Assembly: GCF_004153685.1 (NCBI RefSeq)
Contig: NZ_SDQD01000001.1
Span: 620,001 to 684,000 of the forward strand
Origin: Pollutimonas harenae
GTDB lineage: Bacteria > Pseudomonadota > Gammaproteobacteria > Burkholderiales > Burkholderiaceae_B
Direction of reading: 5' to 3'
DNA: 64,000 bases
Shown: positions 35,181 to 47,313 of the stretch, one piece after another
Layout: each line of letters starts with the position of its first letter
Position numbering within the stretch: position 1 is the stretch's first letter
Translations under genes and position numbers: made by a program
The notes under the pieces: generated by a model
Databases searched by the model: none
What the model saw: only the letters and a program-made list of their open reading frames with translations
What the model was told of the DNA's origin: nothing

Positions 35181-36506
35181 ATGGATACTGCCCGTCCGGG
35201 ACCTAACGCCAACACCCTGCTACCTGTTTGCATCATCGGAGCAGGGTCTTCGGGAGTTGCTGCGGCCAAAGCATTAAAAGAAAAAGGCGTGGCATTCGAA
35301 TGTTATGAAATAGGCTCCAACATAGGCGGGATGTGGCGCTACCAGAATGATAACGGGCGGTCCTCGGCGTACCGCAGTCTTCATATCGATACAAGCCGCA
35401 AAAATCTGGGCTATTCCGACTTTCCCATCCCCGATCACTATCCTGACTTCCTCTCCCACTTCGAGGTGCTTGAGTACCTGGAAAGTTATGCGAAGCATTT
35501 CGAGGTGATGGAACACATTCAGTTCAAAACGCGCGTAGAGCGGATCGAACCGAAAGACGACACCTGGCTTGTCACGCTCGGTGATGGTACTCAAAAGCGC
35601 TACCGCGCCGTGCTCGTGGCGAACGGGCATCTTTGGGACCCACGAACCGCGCAGTTCGATGGCCATTTCAATGGCGAGCAACTGCATTCACACTATTACA
35701 AAACCTCCGAGCCATTCAAAGATAAAAATGTTTTGGTCGTCGGCATTGGCAATTCAGCAGTCGACATTGCCGTTGACGTTTGCAAGGGGGCCAAAAGTAC
35801 GCTGCTGTCCACGCGTCGCAGTGCATGGATCATGCCGAAATACTTCATGGGCTATCCAATGGACCAGGTTTCCTCGTACATTGCCAGAACATTCCGCCTA
35901 TCTACCCGGCGCACCCGTTCGATCATGCAGCGGCTAGCCTATCTTGTAACCGGTGATCAAACACGATTCGGCATCCCTCGGCCCAAACATGAAATCTGGC
36001 GAGAACACGCAACCTTGAGCCAGGAACTCATTCCCTATTGCGGTCATGGCTGGATACGCGTAAAGCCCAACATCAAACAGTTGCTGGGCACACACGTACA
36101 GTTTGAAGACGAAACAACTGAGCCGGTTGATGTGATCATTCAGGCGACAGGCTACAAAACCACTTTCCCATTCCTCGACCGTTCCCTGTTCGAAGTTAAA
36201 GACGGCAAGGTCGAGTTGTATCGTCGCATGTTGCCAGTCGACCTCCCTGGCTTGTACATGGTCGGCCTGGTCCAGCCCATAGGCCCAACCATCCCCTTGG
36301 TAGAGGTACAGGCACGTTGGCTTGCATCCGTGCTTTCCGGCGAAACAACCTTGCCCTCGCGGTCGGTTATGCAGGAAGAAATCAAAACACACAACGACGA
36401 GATCGCACGTCAATACGTAGGTTCGGCGCGCTATACGCTAGAAGTAGATTTTCGGACCTATGCAAAACAGCTGAGCCGCGACATGCAATCTGGGGTCGCT
36501 AAATGA
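35181..36506 (+). CDS. Flavin-containing monooxygenase (FMO / Baeyer-Villiger-like)
   Basis: This is a 441-residue class B flavin monooxygenase. The FAD motif CIIGAGSSGVAAAKAL is near the N-terminus, the fingerprint FNGEQLHSHYYK near residue 170 fits FxGxxxHxxxY, the NADPH motif is VVGIGNSAVDIA near residue 190, and QATGYKTTFPFL is near residue 320. I prefer the ATG at 35181, preceded by CGGAAAGAG, over the ATG at 35163. It inserts oxygen into a ketone or at N/S atoms using NADPH. It overlaps the TetR gene by four bases, so regulator and enzyme are co-expressed. Confidence 0.87.
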   Translation: MDTARPGPNANTLLPVCIIGAGSSGVAAAKALKEKGVAFECYEIGSNIGGMWRYQNDNGRSSAYRSLHIDTSRKNLGYSDFPIPDHYPDFLSHFEVLEYLESYAKHFEVMEHIQFKTRVERIEPKDDTWLVTLGDGTQKRYRAVLVANGHLWDPRTAQFDGHFNGEQLHSHYYKTSEPFKDKNVLVVGIGNSAVDIAVDVCKGAKSTLLSTRRSAWIMPKYFMGYPMDQVSSYIARTFRLSTRRTRSIMQRLAYLVTGDQTRFGIPRPKHEIWREHATLSQELIPYCGHGWIRVKPNIKQLLGTHVQFEDETTEPVDVIIQATGYKTTFPFLDRSLFEVKDGKVELYRRMLPVDLPGLYMVGLVQPIGPTIPLVEVQARWLASVLSGETTLPSRSVMQEEIKTHNDEIARQYVGSARYTLEVDFRTYAKQLSRDMQSGVAK

Positions 36507-37159
36507 GCACTGAACTCACGCCCCAGCAGGAAATTCTGCAGTTAGCCGCCGAGTGCTTTATGGAGCAAGGCTTCAATGCAACTAGCATTGATGACGTCGC
36601 TCGCCGCATGCATGCCACCAAAGGACGAATCTACCATTACTATGCATCGAAGACCGACTTGTTTTTCGAGATTCATCGCGAAGGCATGAGCCGCTTGTTT
36701 GCTGCTGTCTTGCCTGCTCAAAGAACGGCCGGTAACGGCATCACCGTGCTTGCTGCCATGCTGCACGCACACGCTCTGGCCCTGTTTGAGCATCACGCAT
36801 TCGAAAGCGTAGTCGTCCAGGGCGTACAACTGCATCGCTATGGTGCACTCACACCAGGCCAACGCAAGGTGCTGGACGAGTTAATAGCAAGCCGGGATCG
36901 GTTCGAGCAGCTCTTTAAAGATCAAACCCATCTTGCCAAGGCAGATGGATCAGTGGGTGATTTAAATACTTCGATAGCCGTCAAGACCATGCTGGGCGGC
37001 CTGCAATGGGCATTGATTTGGTATCGACCTGAAAAAGACGGCAGCATCGAAAACCGTAGATACCTGGCCGATCAAATGGTCAGCACTCTTGTTCACGGGC
37101 TGCAATCGCGCAACCCGGGTTCCACCCCCATCCATTTGAAAGCAAAGAATCAATCATGA
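36503..37159 (+). CDS. TetR-family transcriptional regulator
   Basis: This 218-residue regulator has a TetR helix-turn-helix in residues 8-55 (LAAECFMEQGFNATSIDDVA followed by RRMHATKGRIYHYYASKTDL) and an all-helical ligand-binding domain with a C-terminal TetR segment. It overlaps both neighbours (ATGA junctions), so it lies inside the operon it probably represses through the palindrome at 35131-35152. The ligand is unknown but is probably related to the monooxygenase substrate. Confidence 0.9.
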   Translation: MSTELTPQQEILQLAAECFMEQGFNATSIDDVARRMHATKGRIYHYYASKTDLFFEIHREGMSRLFAAVLPAQRTAGNGITVLAAMLHAHALALFEHHAFESVVVQGVQLHRYGALTPGQRKVLDELIASRDRFEQLFKDQTHLAKADGSVGDLNTSIAVKTMLGGLQWALIWYRPEKDGSIENRRYLADQMVSTLVHGLQSRNPGSTPIHLKAKNQS

Positions 37160-38127
37160 GAATATTAGTACTTGGTGCGTCCGGCTTTATTGGCACACGC
37201 TTGGTTCAAGAGTTGGCGCGAGCATACCCGGAGGCTCAGATTATCGCGAGCGATTTACGTGCGGAGGCTTCTGATGCCGCCTTCAGGCTTGACAATGTCA
37301 CGTTCGTCGCCGGCGACATCCTTGATCCACAGCTGTTTGAAAGCCTTTTCAGGCATCCTATCGACGCGGTATTCCATCTTGCAGCGGCACTGACCCTGGT
37401 TGCGGAAAACTCATTTGAACGCGGCATGGACATTAACATTCACGCCTTGATACGACTACTGGAAGCGTGCCGCTTGCAGGGCAATTCACCTAAGTTGATA
37501 TTTGCCAGTTCGGTATCCACATTCGGCGGCGAGCTGCCAGAAACTGTTGATGACTATGTGCGGCAGACTCCGCAGACCTCTTACGGAGCGCACAAGGTCA
37601 TTGGCGAACAGCTGATTAACGACTATTCAAGGCGCGGGTATCTGGACGGGCGCTCGCTGCGCTTGCCGATTGTTCTTACCCATCCTGGGCCGCCCACCGC
37701 CAGTGTTTCAGACAGGATCGCTTCCCTGATTCGCGAACCGCTAAGCGGACAACACACCGTCTGCACGATTCATCCCGATACCGCATTGGCCGTCGCTTCC
37801 GTCGATACCGTGGTACGCAGCATGCTGAAGCTGCTCACGGTTCCTGCCCATGCATTTCCCGAGACGCGGGCGCTGAACTTGCCGGCCCTTACCGTTACGC
37901 CGCAACAAATTACCGATGCTGTTGTCCACCGACTTGCACCAGACACAAGCATGCCAATTGAATGGGACAAGGACCCGGTACTGCAAAATGTCGTAGATAG
38001 CTGGCCATCGCACTTTTCCTCTAAAAAAGCGCTGGAACTAGGGCTTGAGCCAGATTCCACGGTCGATGCCATCATCGACGCCTTTCTCGATGATTATTCA
38101 TTCAGGCAGAAAATAAACATCCCGTAA
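37156..38127 (+). CDS. NAD-dependent epimerase/dehydratase family protein (DenD/erythronate dehydrogenase-like)
   Basis: This is a 323-residue extended SDR with the NAD motif LGASGFIGTRLVQEL at residues 5-19, the acidic DLRAEASD after strand 2, the serine in FASSVSTFGG near residue 118 and the catalytic YGAHK near residue 145. The overall pattern, including RLPIVLTHPGPPTASVSDRI, matches D-erythronate dehydrogenase (DenD)-like proteins. DenD oxidises D-erythronate at C2 or C3; here the neighbours are a monooxygenase and a cyclase, so the true substrate is unknown. It overlaps the TetR gene by four bases. Confidence 0.82.
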   Translation: MRILVLGASGFIGTRLVQELARAYPEAQIIASDLRAEASDAAFRLDNVTFVAGDILDPQLFESLFRHPIDAVFHLAAALTLVAENSFERGMDINIHALIRLLEACRLQGNSPKLIFASSVSTFGGELPETVDDYVRQTPQTSYGAHKVIGEQLINDYSRRGYLDGRSLRLPIVLTHPGPPTASVSDRIASLIREPLSGQHTVCTIHPDTALAVASVDTVVRSMLKLLTVPAHAFPETRALNLPALTVTPQQITDAVVHRLAPDTSMPIEWDKDPVLQNVVDSWPSHFSSKKALELGLEPDSTVDAIIDAFLDDYSFRQKINIP

Positions 38128-38134
38128 GACTAAG

Positions 38135-38172
38135 CGACGGCCCCGGATAAAGCCTCAGGCCGTCGGAATCAT
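38135..38172 (+). terminator. Rho-independent terminator after the epimerase gene
   Basis: CGACGGCC (38135-38142) pairs with GGCCGTCG (38158-38165); GAATCATTTTT follows. It lies between two convergent genes, 8 bases after the epimerase stop. Confidence 0.55.
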
Positions 38173-38174
38173 TT

Positions 38175-39239
38175 TTATGCTGTGGCTACCGGCGTCACGG
38201 GCGAAGCAAATGCCCCCGGCAGCCTTAAAGGGGGCGCAGTCAGTAAAAATCGATAACGGCCCCGCGCCCGTAGCCAATTTGCCAATGGTGTCAGTTGCCA
38301 CAACTCGCCCAGGTGAACGCCTAGTTTGAACAAACAGTGTTCATGCAGCGGTAAAGCCGCACAGCATGCATCGCCACCCTGTGCCGGAAATGCTTCGACT
38401 GCGTAGTTATCGGCAGCGATCGCCGCCAAACCGCTATCAGTAATCCACTGCAAAAGACGCGAATCACGGCCGTCCAAACCGGCGCAGCTGTGATGCAGTA
38501 CCGCAGGATCAGGTTGCTTGTTCATACCCAGCACAAGGTCTGCAAAGCCAGTATGCAAACAAACAATGTCGCCGGGTTCAATCTCGATGCCATCTGTATC
38601 GAGCACGCGCATCATCTCGTCGTAGCCGATCAAAGTAGGTGCGTCACCATAATGCGCACGCAAATCGATCATTGCAGCGCGCCCTTGCACACAGGTGCTG
38701 GCCATATGCTCAATACCAAGCGCCTTGGCGCAAGAAGTACTGTGACTCGATATGCTGTCGTTGAGCCCGGCGTCAGCGACCTCGCTTGGCCCGATCAAGT
38801 CTTCGCCGGCGACAAAACCGTTGTAATAGACGGGCTGTTTAACCCCATCACCGTGTACGTCAAACATTGAACCGACGTGCGCCAAGCCGTCCCATTGCGT
38901 TGAGTATTGCAGATGGAGAATCGCCAGGTCATCAGACAATACATCTGTCCGGCCTGGATCGAGCTCGCCCAGCAGGCAGTTCACATTTACTTTGCCCCGG
39001 CGCAATGTCGGACGCAGAATAGGTGGCTGCCGATTCGGATTGAGCCCCGTACCCCCCGGGTAATCCAATGGAAGGCTAAGACAAAAGGATTTGCCTTCCT
39101 TGACCTCGGACAGGCCTTGCTTGAGCTTTTCCGGAGTAATGAGATTGAGTCGGCCAAGCTGGTCATCCGGGCCGAAGTCTCCCCAATTTGAGCCTTCAGG
39201 GCGTTGTGTCCATCTAGGATTGTTCACGTTTGGTTCCAT
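38175..39239 (-). CDS. Cyclase-family hydrolase (PF04199, kynurenine-formamidase-like)
   Basis: This is a 354-residue metal-dependent hydrolase of the cyclase family. The metal motif appears as TQWDGLAHVGSMFDV near residue 115 (the QWDxxxH variant of HxGTHxDxP), and GDIVCLHTGFADL is near residue 224. The family includes arylformamidases and lactone or imide hydrolases. It is larger than KynB (about 210 residues) and fits the longer group found in catabolic clusters. It may hydrolyse an ester, lactone or amide made by the flavin monooxygenase; this is inference. It is the last gene before the transposase remnant. Confidence 0.83.
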   Translation of the reverse strand: MEPNVNNPRWTQRPEGSNWGDFGPDDQLGRLNLITPEKLKQGLSEVKEGKSFCLSLPLDYPGGTGLNPNRQPPILRPTLRRGKVNVNCLLGELDPGRTDVLSDDLAILHLQYSTQWDGLAHVGSMFDVHGDGVKQPVYYNGFVAGEDLIGPSEVADAGLNDSISSHSTSCAKALGIEHMASTCVQGRAAMIDLRAHYGDAPTLIGYDEMMRVLDTDGIEIEPGDIVCLHTGFADLVLGMNKQPDPAVLHHSCAGLDGRDSRLLQWITDSGLAAIAADNYAVEAFPAQGGDACCAALPLHEHCLFKLGVHLGELWQLTPLANWLRARGRYRFLLTAPPLRLPGAFASPVTPVATA

Positions 39240-39247
39240 GAGTCTTG

Positions 39248-39436
39248 TTAGTTGGCTGCCTCAGAAAAGTATTGCCGTTCGTAGTTTACCGGCGAAAGGT
39301 TCGCGGCATGACTATGTCGACGAATTGGGTTGTGGAATATTTCGATGTAGGCAAAGCTATCTTGGTGTGCCAGTTCTCTGGTTTTGTAGATTTTGCGCTT
39401 GATGCGTTCGCGTCTTTGCTCATGCGCGAATCCATC
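39248..39436 (-). pseudogene. 3' remnant of an IS3-family transposase (OrfB)
   Basis: Reading the minus strand to the TAA at 39248-39250 gives about 53 residues with ERIKRKIYKTRELAHQ, FAYIEIFHNPIRRHSH and LSPVNYERQYF, the conserved C-terminus of IS3-family OrfB (the usual form is IKRKIYKTR...YIExFYNxxRRHSHLGxLSPxxFE). Upstream, homology ends near 39409 and an in-frame stop lies at 39437-39439. No DDE catalytic residues remain upstream and no intact terminal repeats were found. It is a decayed leftover at the junction between the catabolic block and the core block. Confidence 0.8.
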
Positions 39437-39510
39437 TCATCGATTCACTACCGAAGAGCAGCTACGTCAAGATTCTCAAGAATGCACTACGCGAACTGCA
39501 CAAGCAATAA
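39424..39510 (+). pseudogene. 3' fragment of an unidentified gene next to the transposase remnant
   Basis: The plus strand encodes RIHLIDSLPKSSYVKILKNA and then LRELHKQ before a TAA at 39508-39510. The frame has no start and is closed upstream at 39400-39402. The helical, lysine-rich tail followed at once by a perfect terminator looks like the true end of a gene whose front was removed, perhaps by the insertion whose remnant adjoins it. I do not recognise the family. Confidence 0.4.
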
Positions 39511-39544
39511 AAGCCCGGTAAACATTGTTTACCGGGCTTTTATT
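39506..39544. terminator. Strong bidirectional rho-independent terminator
   Basis: An 18-bp perfect stem (39506-39523 with 39527-39544) with a 3-base loop, GC-rich core AAGCCCGGTAAAC and T-runs on both strands. It serves ssb (minus, ending 39569) and the gene fragment on the plus strand. Confidence 0.9.
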
Positions 39545-39568
39545 TACAGTCCTATATAGGTATAGCCC

Positions 39569-40048
39569 CTAGAACGGAATATCGTCATCCATATCGGCCA
39601 GGTTTGCCGCAGGCGATGCCTGGGGTGCAGCCGGACGCGGCTGGGCCGGACGCTGGCTGCGTTGCGGCGCAGCCGCCTGGTTGTATTCGGCACCGCCGCC
39701 CATGTCGTCGTTGCGGCCGCCCAGCATTTGCATTTGATCGGCAACGATATCGGTACTGTAACGATCGGCACCGGTGTCTTTATCTTGCCATTTACGGGTT
39801 TTCAGGCGGCCCTCTACATACACGGAACGACCTTTTTTAAGGTATTCACCGGCTATTTCGGCCAGACGGTTGTAAAACACCACGCGATGCCATTCGGTTT
39901 CTTCGCGCTTTTCGCCCGAGGCCTTGTCTTTCCAGGTGCTGGTGGTGGCAATGGAGACGTTGCAAATGGCCGCCCCATCTGGGCTGTAACGGACTTCGGG
40001 GTCTCGTCCCAGGTTGCCGACGAGAATAACTTTGTTGACTGAGGCCAT
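39569..40048 (-). CDS. ssb: Single-stranded DNA-binding protein
   Basis: This is a 159-residue SSB. The OB-fold opens with [20 protein letters not shown] and contains [20 protein letters not shown] near residue 51. A Gln/Ala/Pro-rich linker follows and the protein ends in the acidic DMDDDIPF tip that recruits partner proteins. It coats ssDNA in replication and repair. It ends at a strong bidirectional terminator. No obvious LexA box was seen in the 105 bases upstream. Confidence 0.96.
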   Translation of the reverse strand: MASVNKVILVGNLGRDPEVRYSPDGAAICNVSIATTSTWKDKASGEKREETEWHRVVFYNRLAEIAGEYLKKGRSVYVEGRLKTRKWQDKDTGADRYSTDIVADQMQMLGGRNDDMGGGAEYNQAAAPQRSQRPAQPRPAAPQASPAANLADMDDDIPF

Positions 40049-40153
40049 GACAATACCCTTAAACTTAAAAATTCACATTAGCGTCATTATCGACGAATTA
40101 TCTGGCAGCGGCCAGTCTGAGCCGTAGAAATGCGTAAGCATAAAACTGTCCGC

Positions 40154-41362
40154 TCAGGTTTGATCCTTGAAGCCTCGCGCCGTCAGAAACCACACAAACG
40201 CCAAAGCCGATGCCAGTAAAAAGACGGCAGACGGACGATTCAGCGAAGCCAGCAACCCGCCAATAACGCCTCCCAGGAACACTCCCAGCGACTGCGCCGT
40301 ATTGTAAAAACCCAATGCCAGCCCTTTGAACTCAGGTGGCGCTACTCGCGAAACCAGAGACGGCTGCAAGGCTTCGAGAATATTGAAAGCAATGAAAAAA
40401 CCTACCAGCATTACAACGGTGGCAAAGAAGCTGGCGCTGGCCAGAGGCATCAGCGCCAGCACCACGACCAGACCTGCGACCGCAACCTCAAGTGCCACCT
40501 TGTGCATGCGCCGCGTTTCAGTGTAGAAAACAGCGGGCACCATCAATACAAACGATACCAGGATCACCGGCAAATAGACTTCCCACAAATTAGCCGAATC
40601 GTAGTGTCCCAGCGTGGCTAGCAACCCAGGCATGACGATGAACAACGCCATCAGAATGAAGTGCAGGCAGAAAACACCAAAGTTCAGCCGCAGCAGGTCG
40701 ACATGAGCCAATACGTCACGCGGACGGGCCTGGACAATAGGCGCCTTGGCCTGGGGCACCGAGGGCACCACAAAGCTGGCAATCAGCAGGCACACGAAGC
40801 CCAATAAACTGATGGCCCAGAATAGGCCCGACAAGCCGAACTCGCCCACCAGCACGGGCGACAGCACCAGCGAGACGGCAAACGAAATGCCTATGGAACC
40901 GCCCACCATGGCCATGGCGCGCGTGCGGACCTCGGGTCGGGTCGCGTCAGCTACCCAGGCAGTGATGGCGGCCGACACGGCACCCAGGCCTTGTATGACG
41001 CGACCAACGATGATCCAGTCTATGTTCTCAGCCAGGGCACAAATCACGCCGCCCACAATGAAAAGCAACATGCCAAAAATGATGACCGGACGGCGCCCCC
41101 AGCGGTCAGACGCCATGCCCAGGGGAATCTGCAAAATGGCCTGCGTCAGGCCGTATGCTCCCAGCGCCAATCCGACCTTGGCCGCATCATTGCCACCAGG
41201 CAAGGTCTGGGCCGCCACCGCGAAAATCGGTGTCAGCAGGAACAAGCCCAGCATGCGTGAGGCGAAAAGCAGCGCCAGCGTAACGCTGGCGCGCCGTTCT
41301 GTGGGCGTGAGCTTCAGTTTGGCTCTGGAGGACTGGCCGGGACGGGCTACGGGAATGCTCAT
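40154..41362 (-). CDS. MFS transporter
   Basis: This is a 402-residue, 12-helix major facilitator. The loop 2-3 motif GMASDRWGRRPVI is near residue 82, and motif C-like glycines are in the fifth helix. I chose the ATG at 41362 (MSIPVARPGQSSRAKLK) because the upstream ATG at 41401 would extend the cytoplasmic tail and lies in the shared promoter with uvrA. It is next to ssb and divergent from uvrA, an arrangement I associate with Bordetella. Drug or sugar efflux is possible; substrate unknown. Confidence 0.87.
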   Translation of the reverse strand: MSIPVARPGQSSRAKLKLTPTERRASVTLALLFASRMLGLFLLTPIFAVAAQTLPGGNDAAKVGLALGAYGLTQAILQIPLGMASDRWGRRPVIIFGMLLFIVGGVICALAENIDWIIVGRVIQGLGAVSAAITAWVADATRPEVRTRAMAMVGGSIGISFAVSLVLSPVLVGEFGLSGLFWAISLLGFVCLLIASFVVPSVPQAKAPIVQARPRDVLAHVDLLRLNFGVFCLHFILMALFIVMPGLLATLGHYDSANLWEVYLPVILVSFVLMVPAVFYTETRRMHKVALEVAVAGLVVVLALMPLASASFFATVVMLVGFFIAFNILEALQPSLVSRVAPPEFKGLALGFYNTAQSLGVFLGGVIGGLLASLNRPSAVFLLASALAFVWFLTARGFKDQT

Positions 41363-41507
41363 AAAAACTCGGTGGCTATAAAAAGCTTGCGGATACCGCA
41401 TTATCGCAAGTTGCCATAAAACGGTCAGCGCATGGAAATGGGCTGCGCGTTATAGTAGCAAGTTGGCCTTCGAAAGGCCTAGTAATCTTCATATACGATA
41501 AAAGCTT

Positions 41508-44354
<2,847 letters not shown>

Positions 44355-44379
44355 AGAAGCTTGCCTGCTGAGCGGGTAA

Positions 44380-45507
44380 CTAGTCCATCCGGAACAGCAG
44401 CCCATGCTCGCGTATGGCGTAGCGGTCGGTCATGCCCGCAATATAGTCGGCAATCGCTCGGGCCTGCTCCACGGCGTCATCGCGCCTATGCTCTTCGGCC
44501 AGCAGCCGCGGCTCGTTCAGAAAGGCCACAAACAGTTCGCGCACAATGGCACGCGCCTTGGTAGACATGCGCACGACCCTATAGTGCCGATACAGATTTT
44601 CGAACAAAAAACTTTTCAGGGCATCGGCCTGGCTGCGTATGGACGGCGAGAATGCGGCCAGCATCGGACACGCCCGCACCTCGTCAGCACTGCCGGGCTG
44701 ATGGCGGCGGATATTGGCCAGCGTATTGTCGGTCAGGTCTATGACCAGGGTATTGATCATGGCCCGTATGATTTCAGCAATCAGGCGTCGTTTTTCCAGC
44801 CGTGGGTACTTGCGCTTGACCTGAGCATGGTGTGTGGCAAAGATTTCCAGCATCTGTAACTGCTCGATGCTGATCAGACCCGAACGCAAGCCATCGTCGA
44901 TATCGTGATTGTTGTAGGCGATTTCGTCAGCCAAATTGGCAATTTGCGCCTCCAGCGAGGGTTGCGTACGCGCCAAAAAGCGCTCACCCACATCGCCCAA
45001 TAGTCGCGCATGCTTGAGTGAGCAATGCTTCAGGATGCCTTCACGGGTTTCAAAGCACAGATTCAGACCATTGAATTCGGCGTAACGCTCTTCCAGCTCG
45101 TCGACGACCCGCAGGCTTTGCAAATTATGCTCGAAGCCTCCCGCTGCGGGTACATGCTGGCGCAGGCACGCATTCAGTTCGTCCTGGCCGGCATGGCCAA
45201 AGGGCGTATGACCCAGGTCGTGCGCCAGCGAAATGGCCTCGGTCAGGTCTTCATGCAAGCCCAGGTTACGGGCCAGCGTACGGGCAATCTGGGCGACCTC
45301 GATACTGTGGGTCAGACGAGTACGAAACAGATCACCCTCGTGATTGATGAAAACCTGAGTTTTATATTCAAGCAACCTGAATGCATTGCAATGAATGATG
45401 CGATCGCGGTCGCGCTGGAAGGCGTTGCGTCCGGTCGGCGGTGCCTCGGTATGGCGTCGGCCGCGTGAGCGCTCAGGACTGCTGGCAAAAGGGGCAAGCT
45501 CCGCCAT
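44380..45507 (-). CDS. dgt: Deoxyguanosinetriphosphate triphosphohydrolase-like protein
   Basis: This is a 375-residue HD-domain enzyme. The motifs are [14 protein letters not shown] near residue 64 and [15 protein letters not shown] near residue 95, providing the H...HD...D metal ligands. It hydrolyses dGTP or related dNTPs to nucleoside and triphosphate. The length fits the shorter type 2 Dgt-like group. It lies 9 bases downstream of aroB, as I recall for Bordetella. Confidence 0.92.
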   Translation of the reverse strand: MAELAPFASSPERSRGRRHTEAPPTGRNAFQRDRDRIIHCNAFRLLEYKTQVFINHEGDLFRTRLTHSIEVAQIARTLARNLGLHEDLTEAISLAHDLGHTPFGHAGQDELNACLRQHVPAAGGFEHNLQSLRVVDELEERYAEFNGLNLCFETREGILKHCSLKHARLLGDVGERFLARTQPSLEAQIANLADEIAYNNHDIDDGLRSGLISIEQLQMLEIFATHHAQVKRKYPRLEKRRLIAEIIRAMINTLVIDLTDNTLANIRRHQPGSADEVRACPMLAAFSPSIRSQADALKSFLFENLYRHYRVVRMSTKARAIVRELFVAFLNEPRLLAEEHRRDDAVEQARAIADYIAGMTDRYAIREHGLLFRMD

Positions 45508-45516
45508 CGTCTGCCT

Positions 45517-46605
45517 TTACGCCTGGACCGGCACAGCGGCTTTTGCCAGCACTTGCCGCAAGGCGTCTGACGGCACACCCTCGCATTGCGCCTTGCCTAT
45601 CACAGGCAACAATACAAAACGCAATTGACCGCCTTCTGTTTTCTTGTCGACCTGCATATGGTCGAGCCACTGAGCTTCGCCCAGATCGGGCGCCTGGACG
45701 GGGCAGCCTATGGCCTGCACCAGGGCCCGCACACGCGCGACGCTTTCGGCCGATAGGCCGTGTGTGAGCGCCGACAGCTCGGCTGCCTGCACCATGCCGC
45801 AACCTACGGCTTCGCCGTGCAGCCAGACCCCATAGCCCAGGCCGGACTCGATGGCATGACCAAAGGTATGCCCGAAATTCAAGATCGCACGCAAGCCGGA
45901 CTCGCGCTCGTCTTGCGACACCACATAAGCCTTGAGTTCGCAGGAGCGTTGAATGGCATAGGTGACTGCCTGCCGATCAAGCGCACGTAAGGCCTGCACG
46001 TTCTGTTCGCACCAGGCAAAAAAATCGGCATCGATGATCAGGCCGTACTTGATGACCTCGGCCAGGCCCGCAGAGATTTCGCGCGCGGGTAGAGTAGACA
46101 GCACATCAATATCAATTTCGACGGCAATCGGCTGGTAGAAAGCGCCCACCATGTTTTTGCCCAACGGATGATTGATGGCTGTTTTGCCGCCCACCGAAGA
46201 GTCGACCTGGGCCAGCAAAGTGGTGGGCACCTGCACGAAACGTATGCCACGCATATAGCTGGCTGCGGCAAAACCGACCATATCACCGATCACCCCACCA
46301 CCCAGTGCCACCAGAACCGCCTTGCGATCCAGTCTATTTTGTAACAAGCCATCGAAGATCAGGTTCAGGGTTTGCCAGTCTTTATGGGCTTCTCCGTCGG
46401 GCAGTTCTATATAAACAACACGTTTTCCGGTTGCTGCCAGAGCCGCTGCAGCCCGCTCGCGGTAATGCGCAGCCACCGTACCATTGCTGACCAATGCGAT
46501 GGCGGTGGCATCGTCCGGAATGCTCTGCCCGAGTTTGTCGAGACGCTTGGCCTCGATCTGGATGGGATAGGCCCCCCCCGGCGTATTGACCTGGACGGTT
46601 GTCAT
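45517..46605 (-). CDS. aroB: 3-dehydroquinate synthase
   Basis: This is a 362-residue NAD- and zinc-dependent enzyme of the shikimate pathway, converting DAHP to 3-dehydroquinate. VALGGGVIGDMVGFAA is the NAD-binding region near residue 95; zinc and catalytic residues sit in AEVIKYG near residue 185, NFGHTFGHAIE near residue 244 and HGEAVGCGM near residue 262. The start overlaps the aroK stop by four bases, so the two are co-translated. Confidence 0.96.
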   Translation of the reverse strand: MTTVQVNTPGGAYPIQIEAKRLDKLGQSIPDDATAIALVSNGTVAAHYRERAAAALAATGKRVVYIELPDGEAHKDWQTLNLIFDGLLQNRLDRKAVLVALGGGVIGDMVGFAAASYMRGIRFVQVPTTLLAQVDSSVGGKTAINHPLGKNMVGAFYQPIAVEIDIDVLSTLPAREISAGLAEVIKYGLIIDADFFAWCEQNVQALRALDRQAVTYAIQRSCELKAYVVSQDERESGLRAILNFGHTFGHAIESGLGYGVWLHGEAVGCGMVQAAELSALTHGLSAESVARVRALVQAIGCPVQAPDLGEAQWLDHMQVDKKTEGGQLRFVLLPVIGKAQCEGVPSDALRQVLAKAAVPVQA

Positions 46606-47198
46606 AATTGCACCTCGTGTTGTTGCAGCATGGAGACCAGCACACGCACAATTTGCGTGGCCGGAGTACTGCCGGTTTCAAGCGTCAGGTCGGCCAGGCT
46701 TTCGTATATGGGTTCGCGCTGCACCAGCAATTCGCGGATACGGGCCTGTGGATCGGGCGTTTGCAGCAATGGGCGACTGCGATCGCGGGCCACGCGGCGA
46801 AACAGCTCTTCGGCCGTTGCCCGCAGGTATACGACCACGCCACGCTCTTTCAGGTAGCGCTGATTTTCAGTGGCAAGAATTGCACCGCCCCCGGTAGCCA
46901 GTACGATGCCGCGGCGCTGCGAGCAGTCGTCCAAAGCGGCCGATTCCCGCTTACGGAACCCTTCTTCTCCCTCGATGTCGAATATCAACGACACACGGAC
47001 ACCGCAGCGGGCCTCGAGCTGATGATCAAGGTCGACGAACTCGCGATTCAAGATGCGGGCCAGGTGACGGCCTATGGTTGTCTTGCCAGCGCCCATCATG
47101 CCTATCAGGAAAATCGGTGTATCGTAAGCCAGCGGCCCTATATTGGGCTGGTCTTTATTGGGTATTCCGGCAGACCCGAAAGGTAAAGAATCATTCAT
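46602..47198 (-). CDS. aroK: Shikimate kinase
   Basis: This is a 198-residue kinase phosphorylating shikimate. Walker A GMMGAGKTT is near residue 34, the shikimate-binding GFRKRES is near residue 77, and LATGGGAIL (Walker B-like) is near residue 97. The start is not certain: the ATG at 47198 lacks a clear ribosome-binding site, and the frame is open further upstream into the mrcA promoter region and beyond. The extended N-terminal 25 residues before the kinase core are longer than in E. coli AroK. It is the first gene of aroK-aroB-dgt. Confidence 0.9.
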   Translation of the reverse strand: MNDSLPFGSAGIPNKDQPNIGPLAYDTPIFLIGMMGAGKTTIGRHLARILNREFVDLDHQLEARCGVRVSLIFDIEGEEGFRKRESAALDDCSQRRGIVLATGGGAILATENQRYLKERGVVVYLRATAEELFRRVARDRSRPLLQTPDPQARIRELLVQREPIYESLADLTLETGSTPATQIVRVLVSMLQQHEVQL

Positions 47199-47313
47199 TT
47201 GTGTATTATCCCACTTGCAACCCGACCATACGCCGCTACACTGCATTACTCGGTTACATAAACCTAATGCACAAATCATAGTCTGATCAAGCTTAGACTT
47301 AAAATCGCCCCTA

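Noticed and set aside
39245-39559. 104-codon plus-strand frame across the junction
   Set aside because: It is the antisense of the IS3 transposase remnant; the minus strand carries the recognisable transposase sequence.
41465-41479. GGCCTT-CGA-AAGGCC hairpin in the MFS-uvrA promoter region
   Set aside because: The stem is short, there is no T-run, and no known regulator site matches; it could be chance.
41363-41507. Search for a LexA box upstream of uvrA (and likewise upstream of ssb)
   Set aside because: No CTGT-N8-ACAG-like site was found in either region.
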